From RGIG7213 sp045544195 (GTDB taxonomy: Bacteria; Bacillota; Clostridia; Oscillospirales; CAG-272): DNA of 64,000 nt. A program made the translations under genes and the position numbers. Below are positions 41,902 through 50,943 of the stretch, piece by piece; positions within the stretch are counted from its first letter, which is position 1, and each line of letters starts with the position of its first letter. Under the pieces are notes generated by a model. That model saw only the letters and a list, made by a program, of their open reading frames with translations, was not told where the DNA came from and did no database searches. The stretch covers positions 42,199 to 106,198 of the forward strand of contig JAZPYO010000031.1 in NCBI GenBank assembly GCA_045544195.1, in the 5' to 3' direction.

Positions 41902-44160
41902 TCAATCCGTATTGCCGAGTATTTCGTCCATATACATAAATTCCACAGTTACAACAGTTCCCGCTGAAACAGACGAGCCCGCGCTCGGATACTGCTTTAC
42001 TGCATATGCTGACTTTGATGCGACAGCACCGCTGACGCTGATATTCAATCCCGCATCGGTTATCAGCTTATTGACCTGTGCAGGAGATTTTCCCATAACA
42101 TCGGGGACGGTTATAGTTTTTTCCTCATTTGCCGTACCCGTATAGAGTATCACGCTTCCGCCTTTTATAACGAGCGTATCGCCCGCCTTCGGCATTTGCG
42201 ATGTCACAGTCGTACCGCTTCCCTTGACAATAACGGTATATCCGAGGCTTTGCAGCTTATTTTTCGCAGCAGATATCTCTGCTCCGACATAGCTGCCCAT
42301 CGTTGACTGCTTTGTTTCGGATTCATTTGTGGAATATTCGGGCTCTATTCCCAGATACGGCAAAACCTCTGCCAATATCTTACTGTTATACGGAGCCGCT
42401 ACGATCGAGCCTTCCGTGCGGCTTAATTCAAGATTCGGCTCGTCAACTATAACTATCAGCGTGACCTCAGGGTCATATGCAGGAGCAACCGACACGCACG
42501 AGCCTACTCTCAGTGTATATGTTCCCATCGAGTCCGCTTTATCTCTTTTTTCCGACGTACCTGTTTTCGCGCCCACCTTATAGCCTGGAACGTATGCGTT
42601 TACCGCACCTACGCCGTTTGTTACGCCCTTTTCCATTATGTCGCATATCTCATCGCCTGTTTTCGCGGATATGACCTGTCTTTTTTCCTGTGTTTCAAAG
42701 TTCTTTACCACATTGCTGTCGCTGTCAAGTATCTGCTTTACAACGTGAGGAGTCACAAGAACACCGTCGTTTGCAATGCTTGAAACGGATGTCAGCTGTC
42801 TTATGGGAGTTACCTTGAACGTCTGACCGAAGGAATAAACCGCAAGCTCTGTCTGATGGAAATTATCATAGCTGTGGCAATAGGTTTTAACCTCACCGGG
42901 CAGATCTATGCCCGTAAGCTCCTTATATCCAAACGCCTCATAATACTCATAAAAGGTCTCCCGCCCGAGCTTTTCTGCCGTTATCATCATTACGGGGTTA
43001 CACGATTTCTGAAGACCGACCTCAAATGTAAGATCGCCGTGACCGTATGTTTTGTGGCATTTTATTTTACCGTATCCGTCTACTATATGATATCCCGGGC
43101 AATAATAATCACTGCCTCGTGATACTATATCCTCCTCAAGCGCCATCGAGCATGTGACCGTTTTAAACGTTGAGCCGGGCTCATACAGATCGTTTATCGC
43201 TTTATTCGCCCACATTTCTCCGAGCAATGCAGTCTTTTTTTCCCTGTATTCCTTGCTTGAAGGGTCGTATCCGCAATTATCGAGCCTTGACTGTGAAAGC
43301 GGATCAAGCGTATAAGGATCATTGCAATCAAAATCAGGCTTTGTAGCCATAGCGAGTATCTCGCCTGTATCAGGATCCATTATTATGCTCGTTACACGGT
43401 TCTGAGCATCTGATGTTTCAAGACATTCCTCAAGATACTTTTCAAGTATCGACTGGATATTATAATCTATCGTCAGTATAAGATCGCAGCCGTCTACTGC
43501 CTTGACATAGCTTTCGTATTTGTACGGCATATCAAGTCCAAGACCGTTTTTAGCCGTCACTATCTTGCCCGACGTTCCCGTCAGATAATCGTCATATTGG
43601 TATTCAATGCCGTAAAGGCCCTGACCGTCAGTACCCGTAAAGCCGAGAACGTGTGAAAGAAGATTTCCGTACGGATAATATCTTTCGGTGCTTGTTACAA
43701 GATGAACGCAGTCAAGCTCGTATTCGGCAATAAATGCCCTGACCATATCTGCTTCTTCCTTGCCTACGCCCTTTTTGATCGTTTCGTCCTTACGCTTTAC
43801 AAGTCCGCCCTTTTCATATACAAAATCATAATCGACACCGAGTATGCGTGAAAGATTTTCAGCTATCAGTCTGCGTTCCGCGTTTCCGTCAATATCCGCG
43901 GGCGAAATAAATACTCTTTCTACTGTATTATTATCCGCCAGAAGTATTCCGTTGCGATCGTATATTTTACCTCTTGAGGCAGAGACTGTGGTTTCTCTTG
44001 TTATGTTTTCAGACGCTTTTTTCTGATATTCGCTATACCCGATTATCTGCAGATAAAAAAGACGTCCTGACAAAAAAAGCATAGCGAGCACCAGTATAAT
44101 CACCAGTGCCCTGTCTTGCCAGTTTACTCTTTTGGGTTTTATACTTTTTATGCTCGCCAT
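41902..44160 (-). CDS. Class B penicillin-binding protein with two PASTA domains (FtsI/SpoVD type)
   Basis: A transpeptidase of about 752 residues: short basic cytoplasmic tail, one transmembrane helix (about 20-40), a dimerisation domain opening RGKIYDRNGILLADN, then the transpeptidase domain with SxxK in YEPGSTFKTVTCS, SCNPV and KTGTSEKRD, and two C-terminal PASTA repeats (SMGSYVGAEISAAKNKLQSLGY-like and TVPDVMGKSPAQVNKLI). In Clostridia this slot of the dcw cluster carries ftsI or spoVD; PASTA repeats are found in both. The ATG at 44160 has GAAAGGG almost touching it; an upstream ATG at 44229 lies inside ftsL. The start is therefore uncertain. Confidence 0.92.
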   Translation of the reverse strand: MASIKSIKPKRVNWQDRALVIILVLAMLFLSGRLFYLQIIGYSEYQKKASENITRETTVSASRGKIYDRNGILLADNNTVERVFISPADIDGNAERRLIAENLSRILGVDYDFVYEKGGLVKRKDETIKKGVGKEEADMVRAFIAEYELDCVHLVTSTERYYPYGNLLSHVLGFTGTDGQGLYGIEYQYDDYLTGTSGKIVTAKNGLGLDMPYKYESYVKAVDGCDLILTIDYNIQSILEKYLEECLETSDAQNRVTSIIMDPDTGEILAMATKPDFDCNDPYTLDPLSQSRLDNCGYDPSSKEYREKKTALLGEMWANKAINDLYEPGSTFKTVTCSMALEEDIVSRGSDYYCPGYHIVDGYGKIKCHKTYGHGDLTFEVGLQKSCNPVMMITAEKLGRETFYEYYEAFGYKELTGIDLPGEVKTYCHSYDNFHQTELAVYSFGQTFKVTPIRQLTSVSSIANDGVLVTPHVVKQILDSDSNVVKNFETQEKRQVISAKTGDEICDIMEKGVTNGVGAVNAYVPGYKVGAKTGTSEKRDKADSMGTYTLRVGSCVSVAPAYDPEVTLIVIVDEPNLELSRTEGSIVAAPYNSKILAEVLPYLGIEPEYSTNESETKQSTMGSYVGAEISAAKNKLQSLGYTVIVKGSGTTVTSQMPKAGDTLVIKGGSVILYTGTANEEKTITVPDVMGKSPAQVNKLITDAGLNISVSGAVASKSAYAVKQYPSAGSSVSAGTVVTVEFMYMDEILGNTD

Positions 44161-44200
44161 CCCTTTCAATATTGAATTGCACCCATGTAAATATATTTCG

Positions 44201-44722
44201 TTACGAACCGATATATTCCATAATTTCATTTAAGCTGTCGCCGAGAGCGGATAAAAGAGCGGATATCGAATAATCGTTCTTTTCCTCCGTCGAATCAAGC
44301 ACCTTTGATTGATCGTCGCCTGCAACGCTTACGTATTTCTTAGGTAATTTATCCTCCTTTACCATTCCGAGAGCTGAAGCCTTTTGTTCTATGTACTCAA
44401 GGTCGTTCTTCTGAGACAGCTTGAACCGAAGCTCCTCTTCCTCTTCCACAAGCTGCTTCATATCATTGCTCATCTTTACGACAGAGGCATTGTAGTCAGT
44501 AACCTTGATGCTTATAAAGACTATAAACATCAGAAGTATCGCACATATCACTGTCATAAAAACAGTACCTATCGGTAAAGGCGTCTTTGATTTTTCTTTT
44601 TTAGTAAAGGTCTTTTCTTTTATTTTCAATTTCTTTATATTAGCACTCGTTATCACGCTGTCCGAGGGCTGTGTGATCGGTGCATTGATCGGTGTGCTTA
44701 CTGTAATATTTTCGACGGTCAT
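44201..44722 (-). CDS. ftsL: FtsL-like cell division protein
   Basis: A 173-residue bitopic protein: a hydrophilic cytoplasmic part of about 55 residues, one transmembrane helix (TVFMTVICAILLMFIVFISI), then a heptad-rich coiled coil (MSNDMKQLVEEEEELRFKL) ending in YIEQKASALGMVKED, the typical FtsL/DivIC pattern. FtsL bridges FtsQ/DivIB and the FtsW-PBP pair. Identification rests on topology and position between rsmH and the PBP gene. It carries a longer Ser/Asp-rich tail than usual. Confidence 0.82.
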   Translation of the reverse strand: MTVENITVSTPINAPITQPSDSVITSANIKKLKIKEKTFTKKEKSKTPLPIGTVFMTVICAILLMFIVFISIKVTDYNASVVKMSNDMKQLVEEEEELRFKLSQKNDLEYIEQKASALGMVKEDKLPKKYVSVAGDDQSKVLDSTEEKNDYSISALLSALGDSLNEIMEYIGS

Positions 44723-44778
44723 TCACGACCCTCTCTTTCTTATCCTTGATTTGATAATTCTTTTATTTCATCTGTCCG

Positions 44779-45732
44779 TCACAGCTTTTCTGCTATGCGG
44801 AGCTTTGCGCTTCTTGAGCGGGGATTTTCCTTAAGCTCTTCATCGCTCGGCAATATCGGCTTTTTGTTCACCGCCCTTATCTGCGGAGCTTTGCCGCACA
44901 CGCACACAGGAAAATTCGCAGGACACGTACAACCGCTCGACAGCGATGCAAATGTTTGCTTTACTATCCTGTCCTCAAGGGAATGGAACGTTATAACGCA
45001 CAGTCTGCCGTTTTTAGAAAGCCTTGATACTATTGATTTCAGAGTCGGTTCAATTATCTCAAGCTCACTGTTTACAGCTATGCGGATAGCCTGAAACGTC
45101 CGTTTGGCAGGATGATGTCCGCCGACCTTTGCCTTGGCAGGCATTGCTGACTTTATTATATCAACCAACTGCAATGTAGTCTGTATAGGGGCGTTTTGCC
45201 TTTCCTTCACTATTTTACGCGCTATGGATGAGGCAAAATTTTCTTCCCCGTATGTATATATTATTTTCTTTAACTCTTCCTCTGACAGCTCATTGACTAT
45301 GTTATATGCACTTACAGGATCAGATGTGTTCATACGCATATCAAGCGGAGCATCCTGCATATACGAAAAGCCTCTTTCCGCACAGTCAAGCTGGAACGAG
45401 GACACGCCCAGATCGATCAATGCCCCGTCTATTTCGCAAACGCCCGCTGATTGCAATATCGCATCTATATTTCTGAAATTATCGTTCACATAGGTTATTC
45501 TGTCAGAAAATCGCTCAAGACGCTTGCTTGATGCCTTGATAGCGGTAATATCTGTATCAACACTTATCAGTCTTCCGCCCGTCAGCCTTTCGGCGATAAG
45601 TCCGCTGTGTCCGCCGCCGCCAAGCGTCAGATCGCAATACGTTCCGCAAGGATCGATATTCAGCCCTTCGATACATTCCGAAGCCATAACGGAATAGTGG
45701 GAAAAATCATCCGCACACGTGTTTTTGCTCAT
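44779..45732 (-). CDS. rsmH: 16S rRNA (cytosine-1402 N4) methyltransferase
   Basis: RsmH (MraW) methylates C1402 in the 16S decoding centre. The 317-residue SAM-dependent enzyme has GTYCDLTLGGGGHSGLIAE (SAM site), NDNFRNID, DGALIDLGVSSFQLD, ERGFSYMQDAPLDMRM and the C-terminal VITFHSLEDRIVKQ. GGGAG lies five bases before the ATG at 45732. Second gene of the dcw cluster, 26 nt after mraZ. Confidence 0.97.
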   Translation of the reverse strand: MSKNTCADDFSHYSVMASECIEGLNIDPCGTYCDLTLGGGGHSGLIAERLTGGRLISVDTDITAIKASSKRLERFSDRITYVNDNFRNIDAILQSAGVCEIDGALIDLGVSSFQLDCAERGFSYMQDAPLDMRMNTSDPVSAYNIVNELSEEELKKIIYTYGEENFASSIARKIVKERQNAPIQTTLQLVDIIKSAMPAKAKVGGHHPAKRTFQAIRIAVNSELEIIEPTLKSIVSRLSKNGRLCVITFHSLEDRIVKQTFASLSSGCTCPANFPVCVCGKAPQIRAVNKKPILPSDEELKENPRSRSAKLRIAEKL

Positions 45733-45761
45733 CACAGCTCCCTTTCCGGCAATTTTTCTTC

Positions 45762-46184
45762 TTACATACCGTACGATGCATACAGACCCTTGATCTCATC
45801 AAGATCTTCTTCAGCTACCATCTGCTCATATCTTTCAGCAGACCATATTTCGATCTTGTCGCCCATACCGATTATAACGGCATTTTTGCCTATTGCGGCA
45901 TGCTCCCTCGCCTTTGCGCTGAGAAGTATTCTTCCGCTGGAGTCTATCTCGGCGCTTTGCGTTCTTCTGAATATTGAGCGCTTCGGCTTTTCACCGTTGA
46001 TAGCGGGAAGCGTCGTCATTATCTGCTCAGAAAGCTTTTCCCAAGATTCTGCGGGGAATACCGTAATGCATCCGCTGAAGCCGCAGGAAATGTAAATGTC
46101 AGAGCCCAGCTTCTCACGGAACTTAACGGGAACGAATATTCTTCCCTTGGTGTCTATCGTATGTTCAAATTCACCCACGAACAC
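45762..46184 (-). CDS. mraZ: Transcriptional regulator MraZ
   Basis: A 140-residue protein with two AbrB-like half domains, each with a D-x-K/S-G-R motif: TIDTKGRIFVPVKFREKL (about 9-26) and EIDSSGRILLSAKAREHA (about 80-97). MraZ binds repeats upstream of its own operon and represses it in studied bacteria. It starts with GTG, served by GGAGGT at good distance. First gene of the dcw cluster. Confidence 0.96.
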   Translation of the reverse strand: MFVGEFEHTIDTKGRIFVPVKFREKLGSDIYISCGFSGCITVFPAESWEKLSEQIMTTLPAINGEKPKRSIFRRTQSAEIDSSGRILLSAKAREHAAIGKNAVIIGMGDKIEIWSAERYEQMVAEEDLDEIKGLYASYGM

Positions 46185-46224
46185 GAGCTCTTACCTCCAT
46201 TTCCTCATTTTTGGTGCAAAGTTA

Positions 46225-46250
46225 TCCACACTTTCCACATAGTTCTCCAC
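46225..46250 (-). promoter_or_regulatory. Putative MraZ operator repeats
   Basis: On the - strand GTGGA occurs three times (complement TCCAC at 46225, 46234 and 46246), close to the TGGG-type direct repeats bound by MraZ at about 10-bp spacing. They lie in the leader, 40-65 nt downstream of the predicted start, which is unusual. Confidence 0.45.
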
Positions 46251-46296
46251 ATTGGTGAACTATGACTGCACTTTAGTTGCACTTCACTACACCGAT

Positions 46297-46325
46297 ATTA
46301 TAATATAAGCAAATAAAAATGTCAA
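46297..46325 (-). promoter_or_regulatory. Consensus promoter of the dcw cluster
   Basis: On the - strand TTGACA (46325-46320), 17 bp, TATAAT (46302-46297); both hexamers are perfect. It drives mraZ and probably the genes down to ftsQ. Confidence 0.9.
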
Positions 46326-46400
46326 TATTCAAATCAGATTTAACCCCGCTTTTTTTTAAACTTTTTGTAAATTCACTTATTTTTCATGCATCCTTTTCCA

Positions 46401-46429
46401 TTCACAGCACACAGCATACGGAATATACT
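46401..46429 (+). promoter_or_regulatory. Promoter of the zupT-like gene
   Basis: TTCACA (46401-46406), 17 bp, TATACT (46424-46429), each one base off consensus. The predicted start near 46436 leaves only a leader of about 15 nt holding the ribosome-binding site. Confidence 0.65.
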
Positions 46430-46450
46430 GTTATAAAGGAGGTGTGAGTT

Positions 46451-47209
46451 ATAGATAACATCGGTATTGCATTGCTTTTGACACTTGTGGCAGGTATGGC
46501 TACGTGCATTGGCGGATGCATCGTTTTCTTTACAAAAAACACACGGTCGCCTGACAAATTTTTGGGCATATGTCTTGCTTTTTCGTCGGGCATTATGATA
46601 TACATATCCTTTACAGAGATATTTCAAAAGGCACAGCAATCGCTCGGCGGAGATACCTTTATGGCTTTTCTTCTGACGAATGCGGGTTTTTTCGGCGGAA
46701 TAGCAATAATGGCTTTGATAGGAGCTGTTCTTCCCGAAAAAAAAGCCCCGTCATCACACATAATGATGGCGGGCATATATGCAGTTGCGGCCACCACCAT
46801 ACACAATTTTCCCGAGGGTCTTGCTACATTTATGGCGGTGCTCGAGGGCGGAGAGGCCGCGCCGGTCACATTTTTTGCACTTGCCATACATAACATTCCC
46901 GAGGGCTTCGCCGTCGCTATGCCAATAGCGTACGCAACGGGCAAAAAAATGAAGGGGTTTGCATCATCGCTGCTTTCGGGCATAGCGGAGCCGATAGGCG
47001 CCATCATAGGCTGGTGCTTCCTTAAGCCGATCATGACCGAGGCGGTAAGCGGTATGATATTTGCCGCCACCTCCGGAATAATGGTATATCTTTGCTTCAA
47101 CGAGCTTATCCCGCTTTCTTGGCAGTATTGTGGAAAAAAACTGTCTTTTTCGTATCTTATAGCAGGCTTTTCAGTGATTGCCCTATCGCTTATTCTCTTA
47201 TCGTTATAA
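46451..47209 (+). CDS. zupT: ZIP-family zinc transporter ZupT, apparent ATA start
   Basis: A metal importer of about 252 residues with eight predicted helices. ZIP hallmarks are present: HNFPEGLATFMA in one helix and HNIPEGFAVAMPIA in the next, both metal-binding, plus GIAEPIGAIIG. AAAGGAGG (46435-46442) lies eight bases before an ATA at 46451 that opens (I)DNIGIALLLTLVAGM, matching the M-D-N start of ZupT proteins. A stop codon (46445-46447) lies just upstream and the first standard start, TTG 46472, has no ribosome-binding site and removes part of helix 1. The gene is divergent from the dcw cluster. Confidence 0.92.
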   Translation: MDNIGIALLLTLVAGMATCIGGCIVFFTKNTRSPDKFLGICLAFSSGIMIYISFTEIFQKAQQSLGGDTFMAFLLTNAGFFGGIAIMALIGAVLPEKKAPSSHIMMAGIYAVAATTIHNFPEGLATFMAVLEGGEAAPVTFFALAIHNIPEGFAVAMPIAYATGKKMKGFASSLLSGIAEPIGAIIGWCFLKPIMTEAVSGMIFAATSGIMVYLCFNELIPLSWQYCGKKLSFSYLIAGFSVIALSLILLSL

Positions 47210-47227
47210 TTCATAAAAAACAGAAAA

Positions 47228-47255
47228 AACACGGCACTGTTAAATGTGCCGTGTT
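47228..47255. terminator. Terminator between zupT and the dockerin gene
   Basis: A 10-bp perfect stem (AACACGGCAC 47228-47237 with 47246-47255). On the - strand it is followed by a T-rich run (TTTTCTGTTTTTT), so it chiefly ends the dockerin gene. Confidence 0.8.
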
Positions 47256-47274
47256 CAGCTTATTTCCGAATATA

Positions 47275-48225
47275 TTACTTCACATATTTTGCAAGATCAT
47301 CCTTGTTTGCAACTATAGCTATATACACATCATCCTCCATAAGCGCAAGCGCTTTTTTCATATACGAATTGGGGATGGCGATACATCCGCTGCTTGAGGT
47401 ATCATTCGGTACCGTGCAGTGCAGAAATATCGCGCTGCCCTTATACGGTACTGCAGGATCAACGTTGTAATTGATCATTGCTGCATATGCGTATGATGTT
47501 GTATAATTTATCAAACGCTCGTACAAGCCTGCTCTGTGCCACGCCGAATCCTTGTTGTAGCCCTTTACATGTTGATTGTAGGTCGATGAATTACTGTTAC
47601 TGTCCCAGTAATCATCGCTTGTTACCTTCGTGTATCCGCGAGGCACTGTACATGGCGCAGACGATACACCGAAGCATTCGCCTATCGAATATACTCCCGC
47701 AGGTGTTTTTCCGTCACCCTCGAATTTATTTTCAGGCTCGCACACGCCGTTTCTTCCAAGATACCCTGTACAAGAAAACTCCTCAGTAAGATCTCCGTTA
47801 TTTATCGAATACGCATACAATGTGCAAGAAGTACCGGAGCCCTGAACGACTACAAAATACGTATCGGCGGTAGAATAATTGGGTAAAAACGGAACTACTG
47901 TTGAAACGTCGGAATAATTCGGAACATTTACTTTATGCTCATAAGCCTGTCCGAGATTATTACGTATCACATCAATGTCGGTGCTGTTCACTGCGCCGTC
48001 GCCGTTTGCATCAAATGCAGATCTGTCCGAGTATTTATCAGGCGCTTTTATGTATTTCAGTACCCTCAGAATGTCTTTTGTATTAATGACACCGTCCTTA
48101 TTAAGATCGCTTGAGATAACATCAGATGCTCTCGTTGTGATCCTGCCTGCCACGGTCATAGCGCAAACAATAGCTGTAAACACCAGAACTATGCATAAGC
48201 ATATAATTCCTATTCTTTTTTTCAT
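47275..48225 (-). CDS. Dockerin-bearing exported L,D-transpeptidase (YkuD)
   Basis: A 316-residue protein with an N-terminal signal or anchor (about 8-28), a complete type I dockerin-like module (about 38-95) of two Ca-binding repeats, DLNKDGVINTKDILRVLKYI and DANGDGAVNSTDIDVIRNNL, then an L,D-transpeptidase domain ending in the catalytic block IFLHCTVPNDTSSSGCIAIP (His, Ser-x-Gly-Cys). L,D-transpeptidases cross-link peptidoglycan stems or attach proteins to them; dockerins plug into cohesins. The combination would tie wall chemistry to a cohesin scaffold. AAAGGAG at five bases decides the ATG at 48225. Confidence 0.88.
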   Translation of the reverse strand: MKKRIGIICLCIVLVFTAIVCAMTVAGRITTRASDVISSDLNKDGVINTKDILRVLKYIKAPDKYSDRSAFDANGDGAVNSTDIDVIRNNLGQAYEHKVNVPNYSDVSTVVPFLPNYSTADTYFVVVQGSGTSCTLYAYSINNGDLTEEFSCTGYLGRNGVCEPENKFEGDGKTPAGVYSIGECFGVSSAPCTVPRGYTKVTSDDYWDSNSNSSTYNQHVKGYNKDSAWHRAGLYERLINYTTSYAYAAMINYNVDPAVPYKGSAIFLHCTVPNDTSSSGCIAIPNSYMKKALALMEDDVYIAIVANKDDLAKYVK

Positions 48226-48357
48226 AGAAGCTCCTTTTGACAAAAATTACAATTTCATTTCGATGAATATGTGCATTTTTGTATATTTTATCATATAATT
48301 TCACGATTGTCAATAGAATTATTGATACTTTATTCTATACAAATAACAAATTTATAC

Positions 48358-48386
48358 TTGAAATGGCGGTAACCTTGTGATATAAT
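48358..48386 (+). promoter_or_regulatory. polA promoter
   Basis: TTGAAA (48358-48363), 17 bp, TATAAT (48381-48386), with TG before the -10 (TGATATAAT). Confidence 0.8.
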
Positions 48387-48429
48387 ATGTAATGATTTTA
48401 CCTAATGCTGAGCTTTTTACGGAGAGATT

Positions 48430-50919
48430 ATGAAAAAACTTCTTGCCATAGACGGTAACAGTATACTTAACAGAGCGTATTACGGAATACGCCCATTGAC
48501 AACGAAAGACGGCTTATTCACTAACGCCGTATACGGTCTTGTAAACACGGTAAGCGCAAACATCGAAAGCATACAGCCGGACTACGCCGCAGTGGCGTTT
48601 GACCTTAAAGCCCCCACATTCCGCCACAAGCGGTATGACGGATATAAGGCAAAGCGAAAGGGTATGCCCGAGGAACTTGCAATGCAGCTTCCGTATGCAA
48701 AATCTGTTCTTTCCGCTATGGGTGTTTCCGTTTTACAGTGCGAGGGATATGAGGCTGACGATATTCTCGGAACGCTTGCACGTATCAGCAATGAGAACGG
48801 TGTCCACGCTTATATTCTTACAGGCGACAGAGATGCACTTCAGCTTATCACAGAGAATGTCAGCGTTCTGCTGGTAAAAAACGGCAGTACAGAGCTTTAC
48901 ACTCCCGAGCGGTTTGCCGAGGAATACGGTACAACTGCCGATAAGCTCGTAGATATAAAAGCGCTTATGGGCGATTCGTCGGACAATATCCCCGGGGTTG
49001 CGGGAATAGGTGAAAAAACAGCATTGAAGCTGATATGCGACCACGGCTGTCTTGACGGAGTATACAGCTATGATATGTCCGACCTTACAAGGTCCGTTAA
49101 GGAAAAGCTTATATGCGGCAAGGACAGTGCATATTTATCATATGAGCTGGCAAAAATATTCTGTCATGTGCCGTGTATAAAAGAGATCTCATCCGTTGAA
49201 TACACGGGCATTGACAAAAGGGCTCTTTACGATCTGTTTACCGAGCTTGAATTCGGCGCTTTTATAAAAAAGTTTTCCTTGAATGTTACAGAAGTCCCCG
49301 CGCCGACAGAGCACGAGTTTACACGTATTTCCCTTGAAGAGCTTAACAAGATACAAAATAAAACACTTTCCTGTGTTTTATCAGACGGATCAGATCTATA
49401 CGTAAGCGGAGAGGACTTTTCTGCAGTATGCACCTTTGATCCCGAAAGCGAATTTTTCACATCAAACCGTATTATCTGTGATGACAGCAAGCATCTTTAT
49501 TCACTGTGCGATAATATAAATATAGTATTTGATGTTTATCTTGCAGGCTACGTTCTTAACGCAGGCGAGGGAGACTATTCAACATCACGTTTGGCGCTGT
49601 CATATCTCGGTATCGCATCGGGAGCATCGTACAGCGAACGGAGCATTTATGCATACAAGCTGTACGGTGTGCTTGACAAGCTTTTAAATGAGCAGATGGT
49701 ATCATCTTTGTATTACGATATAGAGCTTCCACTGTCAAGAGTGCTTGCCAAGATGGAGAAAAACGGCTTTTGTATTGATACAAACGGCATAAAAGAATTT
49801 GGAGAAAGGCTCAACGAGGAGCTTTCAGTACTGACAGAAAGAATATATATGCTTGCAGGTCAAAGCTTCAATATAAATTCTACAAAGCAGCTCGGTGCCA
49901 TATTGTTTGAACAGCTTCAGCTGCCCGTTCAGAAAAAATCCAAAACCGGATACAGTACGAATGTGGACGTGCTTGAAAAGCTCCGCCCGTATCACCCCAT
50001 AATAGATGAGATATTGGAATACCGCAGTATTTCAAAGCTGAAAAATACTTATACCGACGGGCTTTTGAAGGTCACTGACGAAAACGGCATAATACACACA
50101 AGTTTCAACCAGACCGTTACGTCAACGGGCAGGCTTTCATCAACAGAGCCGAATTTACAAAACATTCCCGTAAGAACACAAAGAGGACGTGAACTGCGTC
50201 GCTTCTTTATACCGAAATCGGACGAATACACGCTTATAGACGCTGACTATTCACAAATAGAGCTTCGTATTCTCGCGGCTATCGCAGAGGACGACAAAAT
50301 GATAAATGCCTTTGCAAACGGTGTAGATATACACACTCTGACAGCCTCAGGTGTATTCGGAGTCGATATTGAGCTTGTGACAGATGAGCTTCGCAGAAGA
50401 GCTAAGGCGGTAAACTTCGGTATCGTATACGGTATAGGCGATTTTTCGCTGGCGCAGGATATAGGCGTAAGCAAGAATGCCGCCAAAAAATACATCGAAA
50501 GCTATCTTGCAAACTACCCTGCAGTTGCCGCATATCTGACTAATATCAAGCGTCAGGCAAAGGAAACAGGATATGTCACTACCCTTTTCGGCAGAAGACG
50601 GTACATTCCCGAGCTTTCCTCATCAAAGAAAATGCTCATTGCCTTTGGCGAAAGAGTTGCAATGAACAGTCCCATACAGGGCACTGCTGCGGATATAATC
50701 AAATTGGCTATGGTAAATACGCAAAAAGCACTTGAAGAAAGCGGTTTTGATGCACATTTGATATTGCAGGTGCACGATGAATTGATAATAGAATCAAAAA
50801 GATCGTGTGCAGATAAGGTTGCAGAGCTGCTCAAGCGGGAAATGGAAAATGTCATACAGCTCCCCGTAAAGCTCTCCGTTGAGGTAAAAAGTGCTGATAG
50901 CTGGTATTACTGCAAGTAA
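48430..50919 (+). CDS. polA: DNA polymerase I
   Basis: An 829-residue repair and Okazaki-fragment polymerase. Residues 1-290 are the 5' nuclease (AIDGNSILNRAYYG, FDLKAPTFRHKRYDGYKAKR, GYEADDILGTL, GDSSDNIPGVAGIGEKTA). The middle part (about 300-440) keeps the exonuclease fold but lacks the D-x-E metal motif, so proofreading is probably absent. The polymerase has GRLSSTEPNLQNIPVR, DADYSQIELRILA, the finger helix RRRAKAVNFGIVYG and QVHDELIIE. GGAGA precedes the ATG. It has its own promoter and a lipoprotein gene follows by 24 nt. Confidence 0.97.
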   Translation: MKKLLAIDGNSILNRAYYGIRPLTTKDGLFTNAVYGLVNTVSANIESIQPDYAAVAFDLKAPTFRHKRYDGYKAKRKGMPEELAMQLPYAKSVLSAMGVSVLQCEGYEADDILGTLARISNENGVHAYILTGDRDALQLITENVSVLLVKNGSTELYTPERFAEEYGTTADKLVDIKALMGDSSDNIPGVAGIGEKTALKLICDHGCLDGVYSYDMSDLTRSVKEKLICGKDSAYLSYELAKIFCHVPCIKEISSVEYTGIDKRALYDLFTELEFGAFIKKFSLNVTEVPAPTEHEFTRISLEELNKIQNKTLSCVLSDGSDLYVSGEDFSAVCTFDPESEFFTSNRIICDDSKHLYSLCDNINIVFDVYLAGYVLNAGEGDYSTSRLALSYLGIASGASYSERSIYAYKLYGVLDKLLNEQMVSSLYYDIELPLSRVLAKMEKNGFCIDTNGIKEFGERLNEELSVLTERIYMLAGQSFNINSTKQLGAILFEQLQLPVQKKSKTGYSTNVDVLEKLRPYHPIIDEILEYRSISKLKNTYTDGLLKVTDENGIIHTSFNQTVTSTGRLSSTEPNLQNIPVRTQRGRELRRFFIPKSDEYTLIDADYSQIELRILAAIAEDDKMINAFANGVDIHTLTASGVFGVDIELVTDELRRRAKAVNFGIVYGIGDFSLAQDIGVSKNAAKKYIESYLANYPAVAAYLTNIKRQAKETGYVTTLFGRRRYIPELSSSKKMLIAFGERVAMNSPIQGTAADIIKLAMVNTQKALEESGFDAHLILQVHDELIIESKRSCADKVAELLKREMENVIQLPVKLSVEVKSADSWYYCK

Positions 50920-50943
50920 TACGTTCAGATAAAAAGGAGAATT

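Noticed and set aside
44161..44229. 23-codon extension of the PASTA-PBP
   Set aside because: It overlaps the end of ftsL in another frame and does not resemble a PBP N-terminus; kept only as an alternative because the ribosome-binding site at 44160 is too close.
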